This document shows, one piece after another, positions 44,656-53,723 of a stretch of 64,000 nt of DNA. Position 1 is the stretch's first letter. Every line of letters starts with the position of its first letter. The position numbers and the translations under genes were made by a program. The notes beneath the pieces were generated by a model that was given only the letters and a program-made list of their open reading frames with translations, was not told the origin of the DNA and did no database searches. The stretch comes from Flavobacterium turcicum (GTDB lineage Bacteria > Bacteroidota > Bacteroidia > Flavobacteriales > Flavobacteriaceae), in NCBI RefSeq assembly GCF_011365745.1, contig NZ_JAAOBY010000005.1, forward strand, positions 186,001 through 250,000, given 5' to 3'.

Positions 44656-44997
44656 TTATTCAGCTAAGAAACTAGTATCTGACTCAATGGTAAGACCAAA
44701 TAGTGCTTGCTTAAAGGATCTATATTTTTTACTAGCCGAATCCATTTTGGTGCCTAAGTTTTTTGAATCTTCTAAATTGTCCATTTTAAAATTGAGTTCG
44801 GTAGTCTTTTTTTCAAAAGCCGTTTCAATTTTATTCCAATTTGCTTTAGCGTCTGCTTTATTTCTAGAAGTAACTGAATCTACGAATCGCACGTAATCAT
44901 TAGTTACGATTTCTACTTTTTTTTCGGCTTCACTTTGGCAAGATAGCAAGCAGATATTCAGTAAGAGGATTAGTAGAAGTATTGAGGCATTTTTCAT
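44656..44997 (-). CDS. DUF6565-like lipoprotein
   Basis: A 113-residue lipoprotein with lipobox LLSC (Cys20; MKNASILLLILLLNICLLSC). The mature part is highly charged and helical (VRFVDSVTSRNKADAKANWN, KKTTELNFKMDNLEDSKN), a pattern of the DUF6565 family in Flavobacteriia. Its function is unknown. It is grouped with YtxH and lmo0937-family genes on the same strand, which suggests an envelope-stress setting. A 239-bp gap separates it from YtxH; I see no gene there. Confidence 0.68.
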   Translation of the reverse strand: MKNASILLLILLLNICLLSCQSEAEKKVEIVTNDYVRFVDSVTSRNKADAKANWNKIETAFEKKTTELNFKMDNLEDSKNLGTKMDSASKKYRSFKQALFGLTIESDTSFLAE

Positions 44998-45191
44998 TTT
45001 TCATTTATTTTTAGAGATTATCAGCATTACTTGTACTGATTTTTCTTGGGTCTCATGATTCCCATTTATTTTATTTAAAGTGGAATCATAAAATCTTTTT
45101 CGGTAATTGGAACAATTTTTATAATCTATGAGTTTTTTTGGTGTAATAGTTTGAAATAGTTGGTGAGATTTAAAAATTAGTAAAACAGCAA

Positions 45192-45220
45192 AATTCACAC
45201 TACTTGTGATAGTGTGAATC
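45192..45220 (-). terminator. Hairpin after ytxH, probable terminator
   Basis: TTCACACTA / TAGTGTGAA with a 7-base loop, 17 bp after the YtxH stop; only a short T run, so the call is tentative. Confidence 0.5.
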
Positions 45221-45236
45221 GTACTGAATTGATCTT

Positions 45237-45530
45237 TTATTTTTGTTTGTTGATGTCTGCAAGATGATTAAAATTTTGAACTTCATCTTTGATGATTTCT
45301 GTCGTGTGCCCTAAAAATTCTTGTGATTCTCTTTTTAGATCTTGCACAGTTTGTGAAATTTTATCTGACAATTTCCCAGTTGTTTCAACAACTTTATCTT
45401 TCAAATCGGTGCTTTTATCAGCGATTTTTTTTCTAGTTTCACTTCCTTTTGCTGGAGCGAATAAAATTCCTAAAACAGTTCCTACTGCTAGTCCACCTAA
45501 TATTCCTACTGCTAAATTGCTATTTTTCAT
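45237..45530 (-). CDS. YtxH domain protein
   Basis: A 97-residue membrane-associated stress-type protein. One membrane helix near residues 5-24 (LAVGILGGLAVGTVLGILFA) is followed by the YtxH signature APAKGSETRKKIADKS and an amphipathic helical tail. Such proteins are induced by general stress in Bacillus and are common in Bacteroidota near kinase/regulator genes. Here it lies with the lmo0937-family micropeptide (19 bp upstream) on the same strand. Confidence 0.88.
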   Translation of the reverse strand: MKNSNLAVGILGGLAVGTVLGILFAPAKGSETRKKIADKSTDLKDKVVETTGKLSDKISQTVQDLKRESQEFLGHTTEIIKDEVQNFNHLADINKQK

Positions 45531-45549
45531 GTTTTCTAGTTTTAATTGA

Positions 45550-45693
45550 TTATCCTTTGATTACTCTTAGTAAAATAGCGATTAGTGCTATTACTAATAA
45601 AATGTGAATGATTCCTCCTGCGCTGTAAACGAAGAATCCTAATGCCCATAGTATTACCAATACTACTGCTGCTGCGTATAATAAGTTTTGCAT
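45550..45693 (-). CDS. lmo0937-family membrane micropeptide
   Basis: A 47-residue protein, too short for a usual gene list. The translation is MQNLLYAAAVVLVILWALGF, then FVYSAGGIIHILLVIALIAI, then LLRVIKG. Two hydrophobic helices around a GGIIH turn and the Leu/Arg-rich ending are the pattern of the lmo0937 family, small membrane proteins of unknown function. The start is the ATG at 45693 and the stop lies 19 bp before the YtxH ATG, so the two are likely in one operon. The OMP gene ends 24 bp upstream of its start. Confidence 0.85.
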   Translation of the reverse strand: MQNLLYAAAVVLVILWALGFFVYSAGGIIHILLVIALIAILLRVIKG

Positions 45694-45717
45694 AACTGTA
45701 TGTTTTTAAATTTTTTT

Positions 45718-46353
45718 TTAAAATTTTATTGCCGCGTAAATGCTCAATACGCTATTTTTTGAATCGGGAAAGGTGTAGGTTCCTCCAGCAAAATTACGCT
45801 CTTTACCTACGGTAGTTAATCCGTAATTGTATCGTGCTCCAATTCCGAATTTGTCAAAATCGAAACCAACACCTGCAGCAACTCCTATATCTACAGTATT
45901 TAAATCATCTTTGTCAATTGATTCCTCAAAATTGATGTTTCCATCTTGACCTTCATTTGTTATTTTAGAATCAATTAGGAAAGCTGCGTAAGGACCAAAA
46001 TGCACGTTGAAATTTTTGGTTAAATTGGCTTTAACTAAAACTGGTACTTCTACATAGTTCAATCTAAACTTAGCTGTTCCTTGTGCAAATAAATTATCGT
46101 ATCGTAATTCTGCTCCTTTTGTGGTGTAGTTTAATTCAGGTTGAATCGCTAAACTTGATGATATTGGTAATGTTGCAAAAAGACCAACATTGAATCCGCT
46201 CAATAGGTTTTGATCATCTACATCTTCCGTGTAAAGGTTAGACATGTTGTAACCTCCTTTTATACCTATAGAAGGGCTGTTTTCTTGTGCTTGTATTTGC
46301 GATACTCCTGCAAGAACTAGAACAAGCGCTAAAATGTTTTTTAAGTTTTTCAT
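45718..46353 (-). CDS. Outer-membrane beta-barrel protein (porin-like family, type OMP_b-brl)
   Basis: A 211-residue protein with a signal peptide (MKNLKNILALVLVLAGVSQIQAQ) and eight or so beta strands, ending in Phe (AIKF). Strands such as SIGIKGGYNMSNL, LAIQPELNYTTKGAE, YVEVPVLVKANL and AGVGFDFDKFGIGARYNYGL are typical of the PorT-like OMP_b-brl family common in Bacteroidota. The substrate or role is unknown. Its leader contains CATCTTTG on the minus strand (46393-46400), a -7 box with one mismatch. Confidence 0.88.
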   Translation of the reverse strand: MKNLKNILALVLVLAGVSQIQAQENSPSIGIKGGYNMSNLYTEDVDDQNLLSGFNVGLFATLPISSSLAIQPELNYTTKGAELRYDNLFAQGTAKFRLNYVEVPVLVKANLTKNFNVHFGPYAAFLIDSKITNEGQDGNINFEESIDKDDLNTVDIGVAAGVGFDFDKFGIGARYNYGLTTVGKERNFAGGTYTFPDSKNSVLSIYAAIKF

Positions 46354-46667
46354 ATCGTTTGTTATTTGTAGTGTTAATTTCTTTTTACAAAGATGCGATC
46401 ACTTCACAAATTGCGTGTTACATCAATTTATTGATTTGTTATAGAATTTACAGATGTACTTGATGGGATTAATATAAACGATCTTATTAAACACTCATTT
46501 AAGAGTTTTTTGTGACGGATAATTCGTTTATAAGTGGTTCAATATTAATGTTTTATTGTTGTTTTTTTGATTTCACTCCAACTAGAATTTTTTCATGAAA
46601 GGTGTTACATAATATAACTATTTGCAACAGTATTAATTTTTGAAAATGTCAAGTAAGGCCATAAAAA

Positions 46668-46704
46668 AAACAGCAGCTAGACTTAAAAAGTCGAACTGCT
46701 GTTA
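46668..46704 (-). terminator. Terminator after the CHASE3-PAS kinase gene
   Basis: AACAGCAG / CTGCTGTT outer stem with an inner AGACTT/AAGTC part and a run of eight T residues on the minus strand. The rest of the 375-bp gap 46354-46728 has no gene. Confidence 0.85.
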
Positions 46705-46728
46705 TGATTGTACATTGTAAATTTTGAT

Positions 46729-48516
46729 TTACACTGCGGGTAAAAATAGGGTAAAAGTAGCTCCCACACCTAACTCTCCTTTTGCAAAAAGATAACCTTT
46801 GTGATTTTCGGCAATTTTTTTACAAATAGCTAGCCCAATGCCAGTGCCATCGTATTCGTTTTTGTTGTGTAAGCGGTTGAAAAGGATGAATATCTTTTTG
46901 GCATACTCTTGCTCAAACCCAATACCATTATCAATAAATTTTATTTTATGGTAATTAACTAATGTATTGTGAGGTAACAATTCCTCGTCCAAAGCACTGA
47001 CTAGCTTAGATTTAATTGTGATTGTAGGCGCCACATCAGTTTTACTGTATTTCAAGGAATTATTGATCAAGTTGGTGAATAATTGTTGAATTTGAAAAGG
47101 AATAACGTGTAAACTAGGAAGTGTTTCGCTTTCAATTATTCCTTTTTTCTCTTCAATTACTTGCGCTAATTCTTGTTTTACATGATCTAATAAGTCATTT
47201 AAATTGGCTTCTTCAAAGATTTTTTCAGCTTTGTTGGTACGTGAAAATTGCAATAAATCTTCAATTAATAAGCGCATTCGTTTTGCTGATGCTTGAATGC
47301 TAGTTACATATTGTTGACCTGATTTCGACAAATTTTCGTAGTCCTTACTTATCAGTCGGGATAAGAAAGTTTCTATTTTGCGCAGTGGCTCTTGTAAATC
47401 GTGACTTGCTATATAATTAAAAGCAGTTAATTCTTTATTGTTGTTTTCAAGTTCTCTGTTTCTTTCTTCAATAAAATTTTGTGCGTATACTTGTTCCGTA
47501 ACATCGCTAGTAGTACCAATATGGGTGCGCTCCCCGGATGCTACAGTAACTACACGTCCGGATGCTCTAAAATATCGAATTTCTCCATCCTTACGAATGA
47601 CGCGATAGGTAAAGGGACTTAAATTAGTTTTTTCTTGAACGCTTTTAGAATTTTCAATTACATATTGTAAATCTTCTGGGTGAACAAATTTATAAAATTC
47701 CTCGGAGCTAGCTTCAAAAGATTGTGGTGCACAACCCAAAAGGCGGTATTCATTATCAGAAAAAGCAAATTTACCGCTATCAATGTTATATTGCCAGCTA
47801 CCAAATCCGCCCACAATTTCAGCTAAATTGCTGGCTTCATTGGCTACGGTCAAAGTATTAATGGTGTTTTTAAGTAATACTAAGTCACGATTCATTTTAA
47901 CAAAAGCAATGGTGATCAAAACTAAGGTAACAAGTAATGTAAGATATATTAACAATGGCGTATAACTCATTGTTGAATCATAATCCTGTTGTCTATTGGT
48001 TAAAAGGATTTTCTGAGTAGTAATCATTTCGTCTATTTTTTTACGAATAGAGTCCATGGCTTGTCTACCTATGGTTAAGTTGTAACTTAAATCTGCTTCT
48101 TTGTAGTTTTTTTGCTGGGTAATATAAATGTTTTTCGAAAGGTAATTTTGTTTTTTATTGATGTAAAAAAGAAGTTTCTTTAAATTGGCTTGTTGCGTTC
48201 GACTGTTTTTGGTGAGTTTTGATAATTCGTTGAATGAATTTTTAATCAGTTCTTTCGAATTATTGTAAGGTGTTAAAAATGCGGTGTCTTTAGATAATAA
48301 ATATCCTCGTTGCCCAGTTTCGGCATCTTTCATGTATGACATTAAACGTTCTAATTCAGTATTCACCGCATGACTATTAGTAACAAAGTGGGATGATTTT
48401 TTTAAAACAGTGATGTGCTTAAAAGTAATACCACCAATAAAAAAAATTACTGCTACTGAAACAATAAAAATTATTTTTAAAAATAGGGGTGATTTATGAA
48501 TTTGAATGTATTTCAT
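46729..48516 (-). CDS. CHASE3-PAS sensor histidine kinase
   Basis: A 595-residue membrane kinase. Two membrane helices (near residues 13-33 and 187-210) bound a helical sensor of CHASE3 type with the motif MKDAETGQRGYLLSKD (near 56). A PAS domain with the PAC ending follows (FGSWQYNIDSGKFAFSD, IGTTSDVTEQ), then the HisKA H-box SHDLQEPLRKIE near 370 and ATPase motifs NLINNSLKYSKT, DNGIGFE and GTGIGLAICKKIAENHKG. It follows the response regulator gene by 1 bp, so RR and kinase are an operon with the AraC gene. No DNA-binding domain is present. Confidence 0.93.
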   Translation of the reverse strand: MKYIQIHKSPLFLKIIFIVSVAVIFFIGGITFKHITVLKKSSHFVTNSHAVNTELERLMSYMKDAETGQRGYLLSKDTAFLTPYNNSKELIKNSFNELSKLTKNSRTQQANLKKLLFYINKKQNYLSKNIYITQQKNYKEADLSYNLTIGRQAMDSIRKKIDEMITTQKILLTNRQQDYDSTMSYTPLLIYLTLLVTLVLITIAFVKMNRDLVLLKNTINTLTVANEASNLAEIVGGFGSWQYNIDSGKFAFSDNEYRLLGCAPQSFEASSEEFYKFVHPEDLQYVIENSKSVQEKTNLSPFTYRVIRKDGEIRYFRASGRVVTVASGERTHIGTTSDVTEQVYAQNFIEERNRELENNNKELTAFNYIASHDLQEPLRKIETFLSRLISKDYENLSKSGQQYVTSIQASAKRMRLLIEDLLQFSRTNKAEKIFEEANLNDLLDHVKQELAQVIEEKKGIIESETLPSLHVIPFQIQQLFTNLINNSLKYSKTDVAPTITIKSKLVSALDEELLPHNTLVNYHKIKFIDNGIGFEQEYAKKIFILFNRLHNKNEYDGTGIGLAICKKIAENHKGYLFAKGELGVGATFTLFLPAV

Positions 48517-48517
48517 T

Positions 48518-48964
48518 TTATAGACGCATTAAAAAATTGTCCTTGTTTAATCCTGAAGTGTGGTATTGCCAATTTATTGTTACTACTTCGGATAGAATTT
48601 TTTTAAGATCTTCAAAGTCGCTCGGTTTTTTGATATAGATATTGGCTCCATTTACAAAAGTCTCTTCGATATGCTCTTCGGATGATGAGGTAGAGTAAAT
48701 TGCAATTGCGATATCACTTAGTTTTTCGTTCTGCTTGATCTCAAGTAAACATTCTACGCCGTTTTTCTTGGGCATATTCAAATCTAAAAACAACACATTT
48801 GGCAAAATAGAATCTCCGTGATTCAAGTAGTCCATTAGCTCCACACCGTCGTTAAATGTCATTACATTGGTTTTCATTTTGAGTTCTTCGAATGCGTCAG
48901 TAAAAAACAATCTGTCGTCTTCGTCATCATCAGCAAGGCATATATTTATAAAGTCAGTATTCAT
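48518..48964 (-). CDS. Response regulator receiver protein (single domain)
   Basis: A 148-residue CheY-like receiver without output domain. The acidic pocket ADDDEDD is near residue 11, the phosphorylation Asp in LFLDLNMPKKNG near 62, Ser/Thr in STSSS near 92 and Lys in YIKKPSD near 114. This Rcp1-like layout often accompanies kinases of the neighbouring type, feeding a phosphorelay or acting through protein contacts. It overlaps nothing, but the kinase gene starts 1 bp after its stop. The AraC gene is 11 bp upstream. Confidence 0.92.
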   Translation of the reverse strand: MNTDFINICLADDDEDDRLFFTDAFEELKMKTNVMTFNDGVELMDYLNHGDSILPNVLFLDLNMPKKNGVECLLEIKQNEKLSDIAIAIYSTSSSEEHIEETFVNGANIYIKKPSDFEDLKKILSEVVTINWQYHTSGLNKDNFLMRL

Positions 48965-48975
48965 CGTTGTTTTGT

Positions 48976-49539
48976 TTAAATTGAGTTTTTCGTACTTAAA
49001 GCTCTACGTTTTTGAATAATTTTTTGAAAGGCAGAGGGTGTCATGCCCGTTGTGTGTTTGAATTGCGTACTAAGGTGAGCCACACTTGAATAATTCAGTT
49101 GAATCGAAATTTCAGTTAAATTCATAGGAGTATTAATCATCAGCTGTTTGGCCAATTCAATTTTTTGGATGATAATAAAGTTTTCAATAGAAGTATACGT
49201 AACCTCCGAAAAAACATTTGATAAATAGGCATAGCTCAAATTTAGTTTATCAGCTATGTAAACCGAACTTTTTACTTGCAATGGTTTTTCGCTGTGCACC
49301 ATCTCAATAATGGCATCTTTAATCTTTTGAACCAAAACGCTTTTTTGATTTTCTACAATATCAATACCGTATTCTCTAAAAACGCTAGTGAGTTCGTCCA
49401 TTTTAGCGGTAGGTACTTTTTCTAAAAAATTAAATTCTCCGAATCCGATAATATTAAATTTATAACCCAGCTCAGTCAGTCTATCTTGAACAATTTTTTT
49501 TGTCAATTGTACATAATCGAATTTTAAATATACTTTCAT
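48976..49539 (-). CDS. AraC-family transcription regulator
   Basis: A 187-residue regulator. The C-terminal ~100 residues carry the AraC-type double helix-turn-helix: ADKLNLSYAYLSNVFSE near residue 99, then LTEISIQLNYSSVAHLSTQFK near 148 and the motif TTGMTPSAFQK. The N-terminal ~75 residues look like a small ferredoxin-like (HMA-like) fold rather than the usual cupin sensor. It heads a tight operon with a response regulator and a CHASE3 kinase (11 bp and 1 bp gaps), so it probably controls output of that kinase. Its targets are unknown; the neighbouring YtxH group is a guess. Confidence 0.88.
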   Translation of the reverse strand: MKVYLKFDYVQLTKKIVQDRLTELGYKFNIIGFGEFNFLEKVPTAKMDELTSVFREYGIDIVENQKSVLVQKIKDAIIEMVHSEKPLQVKSSVYIADKLNLSYAYLSNVFSEVTYTSIENFIIIQKIELAKQLMINTPMNLTEISIQLNYSSVAHLSTQFKHTTGMTPSAFQKIIQKRRALSTKNSI

Positions 49540-49921
49540 AAAAATTGTTGTTTAATGTAGTAAAGATATGAAAACTGTTCTTTTAACAATAATGTTGTTC
49601 GACACAAAAAAAAGTTCTTAGTATGTACACATTGAGAGAGGGTTCGTAATAACAACTAATTTAGTTGCAATATTGTATTTTGTTTTTGATTATGAGATGA
49701 TTAGAGGTGTGTTTTTTTAGGACATGTTTGATTTACTTATTTTCCTAAAGAATAAACAATAGTTAATTTTATTATTTTTTTTGTAATGTTAATACTATTT
49801 TTTATCTGATTCACTTCATTAGATTGTAACTCCTTGAATTATTTTATTCTTTCCGGAAAATGTTTTTTGACTAGCTTTGTTTTTTATCACCCTACACTAG
49901 CAAATTTTGCTCCTTTGTTTG

Positions 49922-49929
49922 TAGTTTTG
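49922..49929 (+). promoter_or_regulatory. -7 box upstream of pyrF
   Basis: TAGTTTTG, 18 bp before the pyrF ATG at 49948. It lies inside the longer possible reading frame from 49834 and rules that start out. The rest of the gap 49540-49921 is AT-rich with no gene. Confidence 0.6.
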
Positions 49930-49947
49930 CAGCACAACTACAACAAC

Positions 49948-50790
49948 ATGACTACACAACAATTATTTGAACAAATTCAACTCAAAAAATCCTTTCTTTG
50001 CGTTGGTTTAGATGTCGATTTGACTAAAATTCCGCAACATATATTAGCACTTGAAGATCCTATTTTTGAGTTTAACAAAGCTATTATTGATGCAACCCAC
50101 GATTTGGCAGTATCCTACAAGCCAAACACGGCTTTTTACGAAGCTTACGGAATCAAGGGTTGGATTTCACTTCAAAAAACAATCAATTACATCAACGAGA
50201 ATTATCCGGATCTATTTACCATTGCTGATGCTAAACGGGGCGATATTGGAAATACCTCTTCTATGTATGCCAAGGCATTTTTTGAAGATTTAAATTTTGA
50301 TAGTGTTACCGTGGCTCCTTATATGGGTAAAGACTCTGTCGAGCCTTTTTTGGCTTTTGAAAACAAGCATACTATACTTTTGGCCTTGACTTCAAATACG
50401 GGTGCATTTGATTTTCAAACTTTGAAATCTAAATCTGAAAAACTTCCTGAAGCAGAATTGTACCAACAAGTTCTAGAAATTTCTAAGAATTGGACCAACA
50501 GCAAAAATCTAATGTATGTGGTGGGTGCTACAAAGGCCACTTATTTTTCAGAAATTCGAAAAATTGTTCCTGATAGTTTTTTATTGGTTCCAGGAGTAGG
50601 TGCGCAAGGAGGCAACCTAGCTGAAGTGTGCGCACACGGAATGAATGATCAAGTAGGATTGCTAATAAATTCTTCTCGAGCGATTATTTATGCATCTAAC
50701 GAACTTGATTTTGCAGACAAAGCACGTGCAGAAGCGCTTAAAATGCAGAAAGAAATGCAAGTGATTTTAGAAGCTAAATTTTCGAACTAA
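49948..50790 (+). CDS. pyrF: Orotidine 5'-phosphate decarboxylase, type 2
   Basis: Last step of UMP synthesis. The 280-residue length is that of the type 2 enzymes. Motifs: [10 protein letters not shown] near the N terminus, the active-site region [21 protein letters not shown] near residue 91, [12 protein letters not shown], and the phosphate loop [10 protein letters not shown] near residue 213. I use the ATG at 49948, not the in-frame ATG at 49834, because the promoter lies in the extension and the family starts here. Confidence 0.94.
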   Translation: MTTQQLFEQIQLKKSFLCVGLDVDLTKIPQHILALEDPIFEFNKAIIDATHDLAVSYKPNTAFYEAYGIKGWISLQKTINYINENYPDLFTIADAKRGDIGNTSSMYAKAFFEDLNFDSVTVAPYMGKDSVEPFLAFENKHTILLALTSNTGAFDFQTLKSKSEKLPEAELYQQVLEISKNWTNSKNLMYVVGATKATYFSEIRKIVPDSFLLVPGVGAQGGNLAEVCAHGMNDQVGLLINSSRAIIYASNELDFADKARAEALKMQKEMQVILEAKFSN

Positions 50791-50832
50791 GCAGTAATTG
50801 CACTTTTAATTTTTTTATTTTCTTGATTTTTA

Positions 50833-51627
50833 ATGAAAACATACACTGACCAACTCGGGATTACACATTCTTTTGAATCCGCTCCGCAGCGCATTATTTC
50901 ACTTGTGCCCTCGCAAACAGAATTATTGTATGAGTTGGGGTTAGAGGAAAAAATTGTTGGGATAACCAAATTTTGCGTGCATCCGTATCATTTTAAATCA
51001 ACTAAAAAAATTGTTGGTGGTACAAAAAAAGTTCATTTCGAAAAAATAAAACTTTTGCAACCCGATATTATTATTTGTAACAAAGAGGAAAATACCGAAG
51101 AGATGGTGACCGAATTACGGAAAATTGCCACCGTTTGGGTTACAGATATTTGCACAATCGAGGACAATTTGCAAATGATTACTGATTTCGGGCAACTTTT
51201 CAATGCCCGTACCGAAGCTCAAAAATGGAACGATAAGTTAAAATTTGCTTTGGCAAACTTTAAAAATTTCATTGCTGATAAACCAATCAAAAAGGTGGCT
51301 TACTTCATCTGGAAAGATCCTTACATGGTAGCCGGTGGATCTAACTTTATAAATGAATTATTAAAGTTAAATCATTTTGAAAATATTTATGAAGGCAGAG
51401 GTCGTTACCCCGAAGTAGAAATCAGTAAAATTCGTGCAGAAGGCGATCCTGCCATCGTGTTTTTGTCATCGGAGCCGTTTCCTTTTACAGAGCAACATGC
51501 TTTTGAAATTGGCGTACATACGCACCACGCCAAAACAATATTTGTAGATGGCGAGATGTTTTCTTGGTACGGCAGCAGGTTGCTTAAAGCGTTTGATTAT
51601 TTTATAAAGTTACACCAAAATCTATAG
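50833..51627 (+). CDS. Helical-backbone metal/cobalamin ABC-binding-protein family, without signal peptide
   Basis: A 264-residue protein of the BtuF/FhuD-like family: PQRIISLVPSQTELLYELGL near residue 19, VGITKFCVHP, LQPDIIICNKEEN, a long linking helix, and YPEVEISKIRAEGDPAIVF near the end. Unlike ordinary binding proteins it begins MKTYTDQLGITHSFES, with no signal peptide or lipobox, so it may stay in the cytoplasm. Proteins of this kind are common in Bacteroidota, and their role is unclear. No ABC permease or ATPase gene is next to it. A tiny convergent ORF overlaps its stop by a few bases. Confidence 0.82.
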   Translation: MKTYTDQLGITHSFESAPQRIISLVPSQTELLYELGLEEKIVGITKFCVHPYHFKSTKKIVGGTKKVHFEKIKLLQPDIIICNKEENTEEMVTELRKIATVWVTDICTIEDNLQMITDFGQLFNARTEAQKWNDKLKFALANFKNFIADKPIKKVAYFIWKDPYMVAGGSNFINELLKLNHFENIYEGRGRYPEVEISKIRAEGDPAIVFLSSEPFPFTEQHAFEIGVHTHHAKTIFVDGEMFSWYGSRLLKAFDYFIKLHQNL

Positions 51628-51756
51628 TTCACATTCTTCGTGGTATATACTTGATTCCAGTTCAATTTTGGAGAGGTCAAAATTTACAGTTGCTAAGAAC
51701 TGGTATTCTTCAATGAGTTTTTCTATTTCACGCTTCTCTTTCAATAATCCTTTCAT
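51622..51756 (-). CDS. Small hypothetical protein (44 residues), tentative
   Basis: A complete ORF with ATG at 51756, giving a charged helical peptide (MKGLLKEKREIEKLIEEYQF then LATVNFDLSKIELESSIYHE and ECEL). Its stop overlaps the stop of the binding-protein gene at 51625, convergently. Gene-like Lys/Glu-rich composition and position in a 209-bp gap make it possible, but nothing else proves it. Confidence 0.35.
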   Translation of the reverse strand: MKGLLKEKREIEKLIEEYQFLATVNFDLSKIELESSIYHEECEL

Positions 51757-51836
51757 GGGTGCAATTTTTTTGCAAATTTAAGGCTTACTTTTATAAAATT
51801 CGTAATATTTTTTGTTAAGATTGAGATTTCGATTTA

Positions 51837-52649
51837 ATGTGTTATTTTTACCAAAAAAAACACGTGATTAGTTACACCATATATAGCAATGCTTCAACTG
51901 ACCAGTGGGTTACTTTTGTACATGGTGCAGGAGGGAGTTCGTCTATTTGGTTCAAACAAATTAGAGATTTTAAAAAGCAGTACAACGTTTTACTATTAGA
52001 TCTTCGCGGACACGGAGAATCAAAAACAACTTTAAAAACGGCCTTCAAACAAAAGTATACCTTTTCTGCTCTGGCAAATGACATACTTGAAGTCTTAGAC
52101 CATTTACAAATCAAGAAATCACATTTTGTTGGCATATCGCTTGGTACTATTTTAATTAGACAATTAGCCGAAATGTATCCGGAACGTGTACAAAGTATGA
52201 TTTTAGGAGGCGCTATTTTAAAAATGAATTTTCGTTCGCAAGTTTTGATGCGCTTGGGTAATATGTTCAAATATGTGCTACCATATTTGGTTTTGTATCA
52301 ATTTTTTGCCTTTGTAATCATGCCGAAAAAAAGTCACAAACAATCGCGACTACTTTTTATCAATGAGGCCAAAAAATTGTATCAAAAAGAATTTATTAAA
52401 TGGTTCAAGCTAACGGCCGAAATAAATCCGGTACTCAAATGGTTCCGTCAAGTTGAATTGAATATCCCAACGCTTTACGTAATGGGCGAGGAGGATTATA
52501 TGTTTTTACCTTCCGTTCGTCAAGTAGTTCAAAGCCATTACAAGTCTTCTAAACTTTTTGTCGTTCAAAATTCAGGACATGTCGTAAACGTGGAGCAACC
52601 CAATATTTTTAATGAGGTGGTGCTTTCTTTCCTTAAAACAGCCCACTAA
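51837..52649 (+). CDS. Alpha/beta hydrolase
   Basis: A 270-residue serine hydrolase of the alpha/beta fold. VTFVHGAGGSSSIW near residue 24 gives the oxyanion HG motif, LLLDLRGHGESK follows, the nucleophile elbow is VGISLGT (Ser near residue 99), YVMGEEDYMF near 219 carries the acid, and NSGHVVNVEQP near 246 the catalytic His. No signal peptide is seen. The substrate is unknown. An ATG start at 51837 is used; no better start lies upstream. Confidence 0.88.
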   Translation: MCYFYQKKHVISYTIYSNASTDQWVTFVHGAGGSSSIWFKQIRDFKKQYNVLLLDLRGHGESKTTLKTAFKQKYTFSALANDILEVLDHLQIKKSHFVGISLGTILIRQLAEMYPERVQSMILGGAILKMNFRSQVLMRLGNMFKYVLPYLVLYQFFAFVIMPKKSHKQSRLLFINEAKKLYQKEFIKWFKLTAEINPVLKWFRQVELNIPTLYVMGEEDYMFLPSVRQVVQSHYKSSKLFVVQNSGHVVNVEQPNIFNEVVLSFLKTAH

Positions 52650-52654
52650 AAAAA

Positions 52655-52680
52655 ATGCCCGCACAAGTTGTGCGAGCAAA
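52655..52680 (+). terminator. Hairpin after the alpha/beta hydrolase gene
   Basis: GCCCGCACAA / TTGTGCGAGC inverted repeat, 8 bp after the stop; weak T run, so a tentative terminator. Confidence 0.45.
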
Positions 52681-52868
52681 TCTTTAACTAACCAAAACCA
52701 AAATAATAAATAACCAGTTTATTACACTACAAAGGTCGGCAACAAGTTGAGATATCGTTGTTAAGATTTTGTTATTACTTTGCGAACCATAAGTTAAGAT
52801 TTTAAGACGCTTTGTGATTAAGTTTTTTTAATGATTAAAAAACTGACTATCAGAGTTTTGTTTTTTAA

Positions 52869-53723
52869 TTATAGAAAAACAACTGTCTTATTATTGTACA
52901 CCATCGTCTTGTGCTCTGCATGAAGTTTGATCGCTCTTGCTAATACCATTCGCTCTACATCACGACCTTTAGTTATAAAATCTTCAATAGAATGGCTGTG
53001 CGATACGCGTGCAATATCTTGCTCAATAATTGGTCCTTCGTCTAAGGCTTCGGTCACATAATGACTTGTAGCGCCTATGATTTTTACACCACGTTTAAAA
53101 GCAGAATGATACGGCTTGGCACCAGGAAAAGCAGGCAAAAATGAATGGTGTATATTGATAATTCTGTTTTTGTAACGCGCAATCAAGTTTGGAGTTATTA
53201 TTTGCATGTAACGCGCCAAAACAATGAAATCAATCTCGTATTTGTGGAGTATTGCTAGCTGTTGCTGTTCGCCTTGTTCTTTTATTTCTTTGGTAAAAGG
53301 TACATGGTGAAACGGAATCCCAAATTGTTGCGCAACGGGTTCTAAATCCCTATGATTGCTGATTATTACACAAATCTCAAGTGGTAATTCATTAGTTCGG
53401 TAACGACCCAAAACATCATACAAACAATGATCGTATTTGGAGACAAAAATTGCCATCTTCGGTTTTTGTTCTTGGGTAAACAATTGCCAAGTCATTTCGA
53501 AAGGCGCTGCCAATTGTTGCTCAAAATCTGCTTCTAGCGCCTTCAAATCATTTTTCGGATTTTTAAACTCGCATTCAATGCGCATAAAAAAAACATCTTC
53601 GTCCTCGTCTACGTGTTGGTCTAAGTACACAATATTGCCGTCAATACTGGCAATGTAATTGGTTACAGCAGCAATGATACCTTTTTGGTCTTTGCAATGT
53701 ATGAGTAAGGTAATTTTTTGCAT
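52869..53723 (-). CDS. purU: Formyltetrahydrofolate deformylase
   Basis: Hydrolyses 10-formyl-THF to formate and THF, balancing one-carbon pools. The 284-residue protein has an N-terminal ACT domain (LLIHCKDQKGIIAAVTNYIA; residues 1-80) and a formyl-transferase-like domain with IFVSKYDHCLYDVL, CVIISNHRDL, LARYMQIITP, and the catalytic region IINIHHSFLPAFPGAKPYH near residue 192 followed by GATSHYVTEALDEGPIIEQ with the active-site His and Asp. Length is typical. Minus strand, alone; a candidate -7 box TATTTTTG (53762-53769, minus strand) lies upstream. Confidence 0.94.
   Translation of the reverse strand: MQKITLLIHCKDQKGIIAAVTNYIASIDGNIVYLDQHVDEDEDVFFMRIECEFKNPKNDLKALEADFEQQLAAPFEMTWQLFTQEQKPKMAIFVSKYDHCLYDVLGRYRTNELPLEICVIISNHRDLEPVAQQFGIPFHHVPFTKEIKEQGEQQQLAILHKYEIDFIVLARYMQIITPNLIARYKNRIINIHHSFLPAFPGAKPYHSAFKRGVKIIGATSHYVTEALDEGPIIEQDIARVSHSHSIEDFITKGRDVERMVLARAIKLHAEHKTMVYNNKTVVFL

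Noticed and set aside
45001..45198. 65-residue minus-strand ORF between DUF6565 and YtxH genes
   Set aside because: No recognisable pattern, composition like intergenic DNA; not supported as a gene.
49834..49947. Upstream start for pyrF
   Set aside because: The -7 promoter box lies within the extension; the family starts at 49948.
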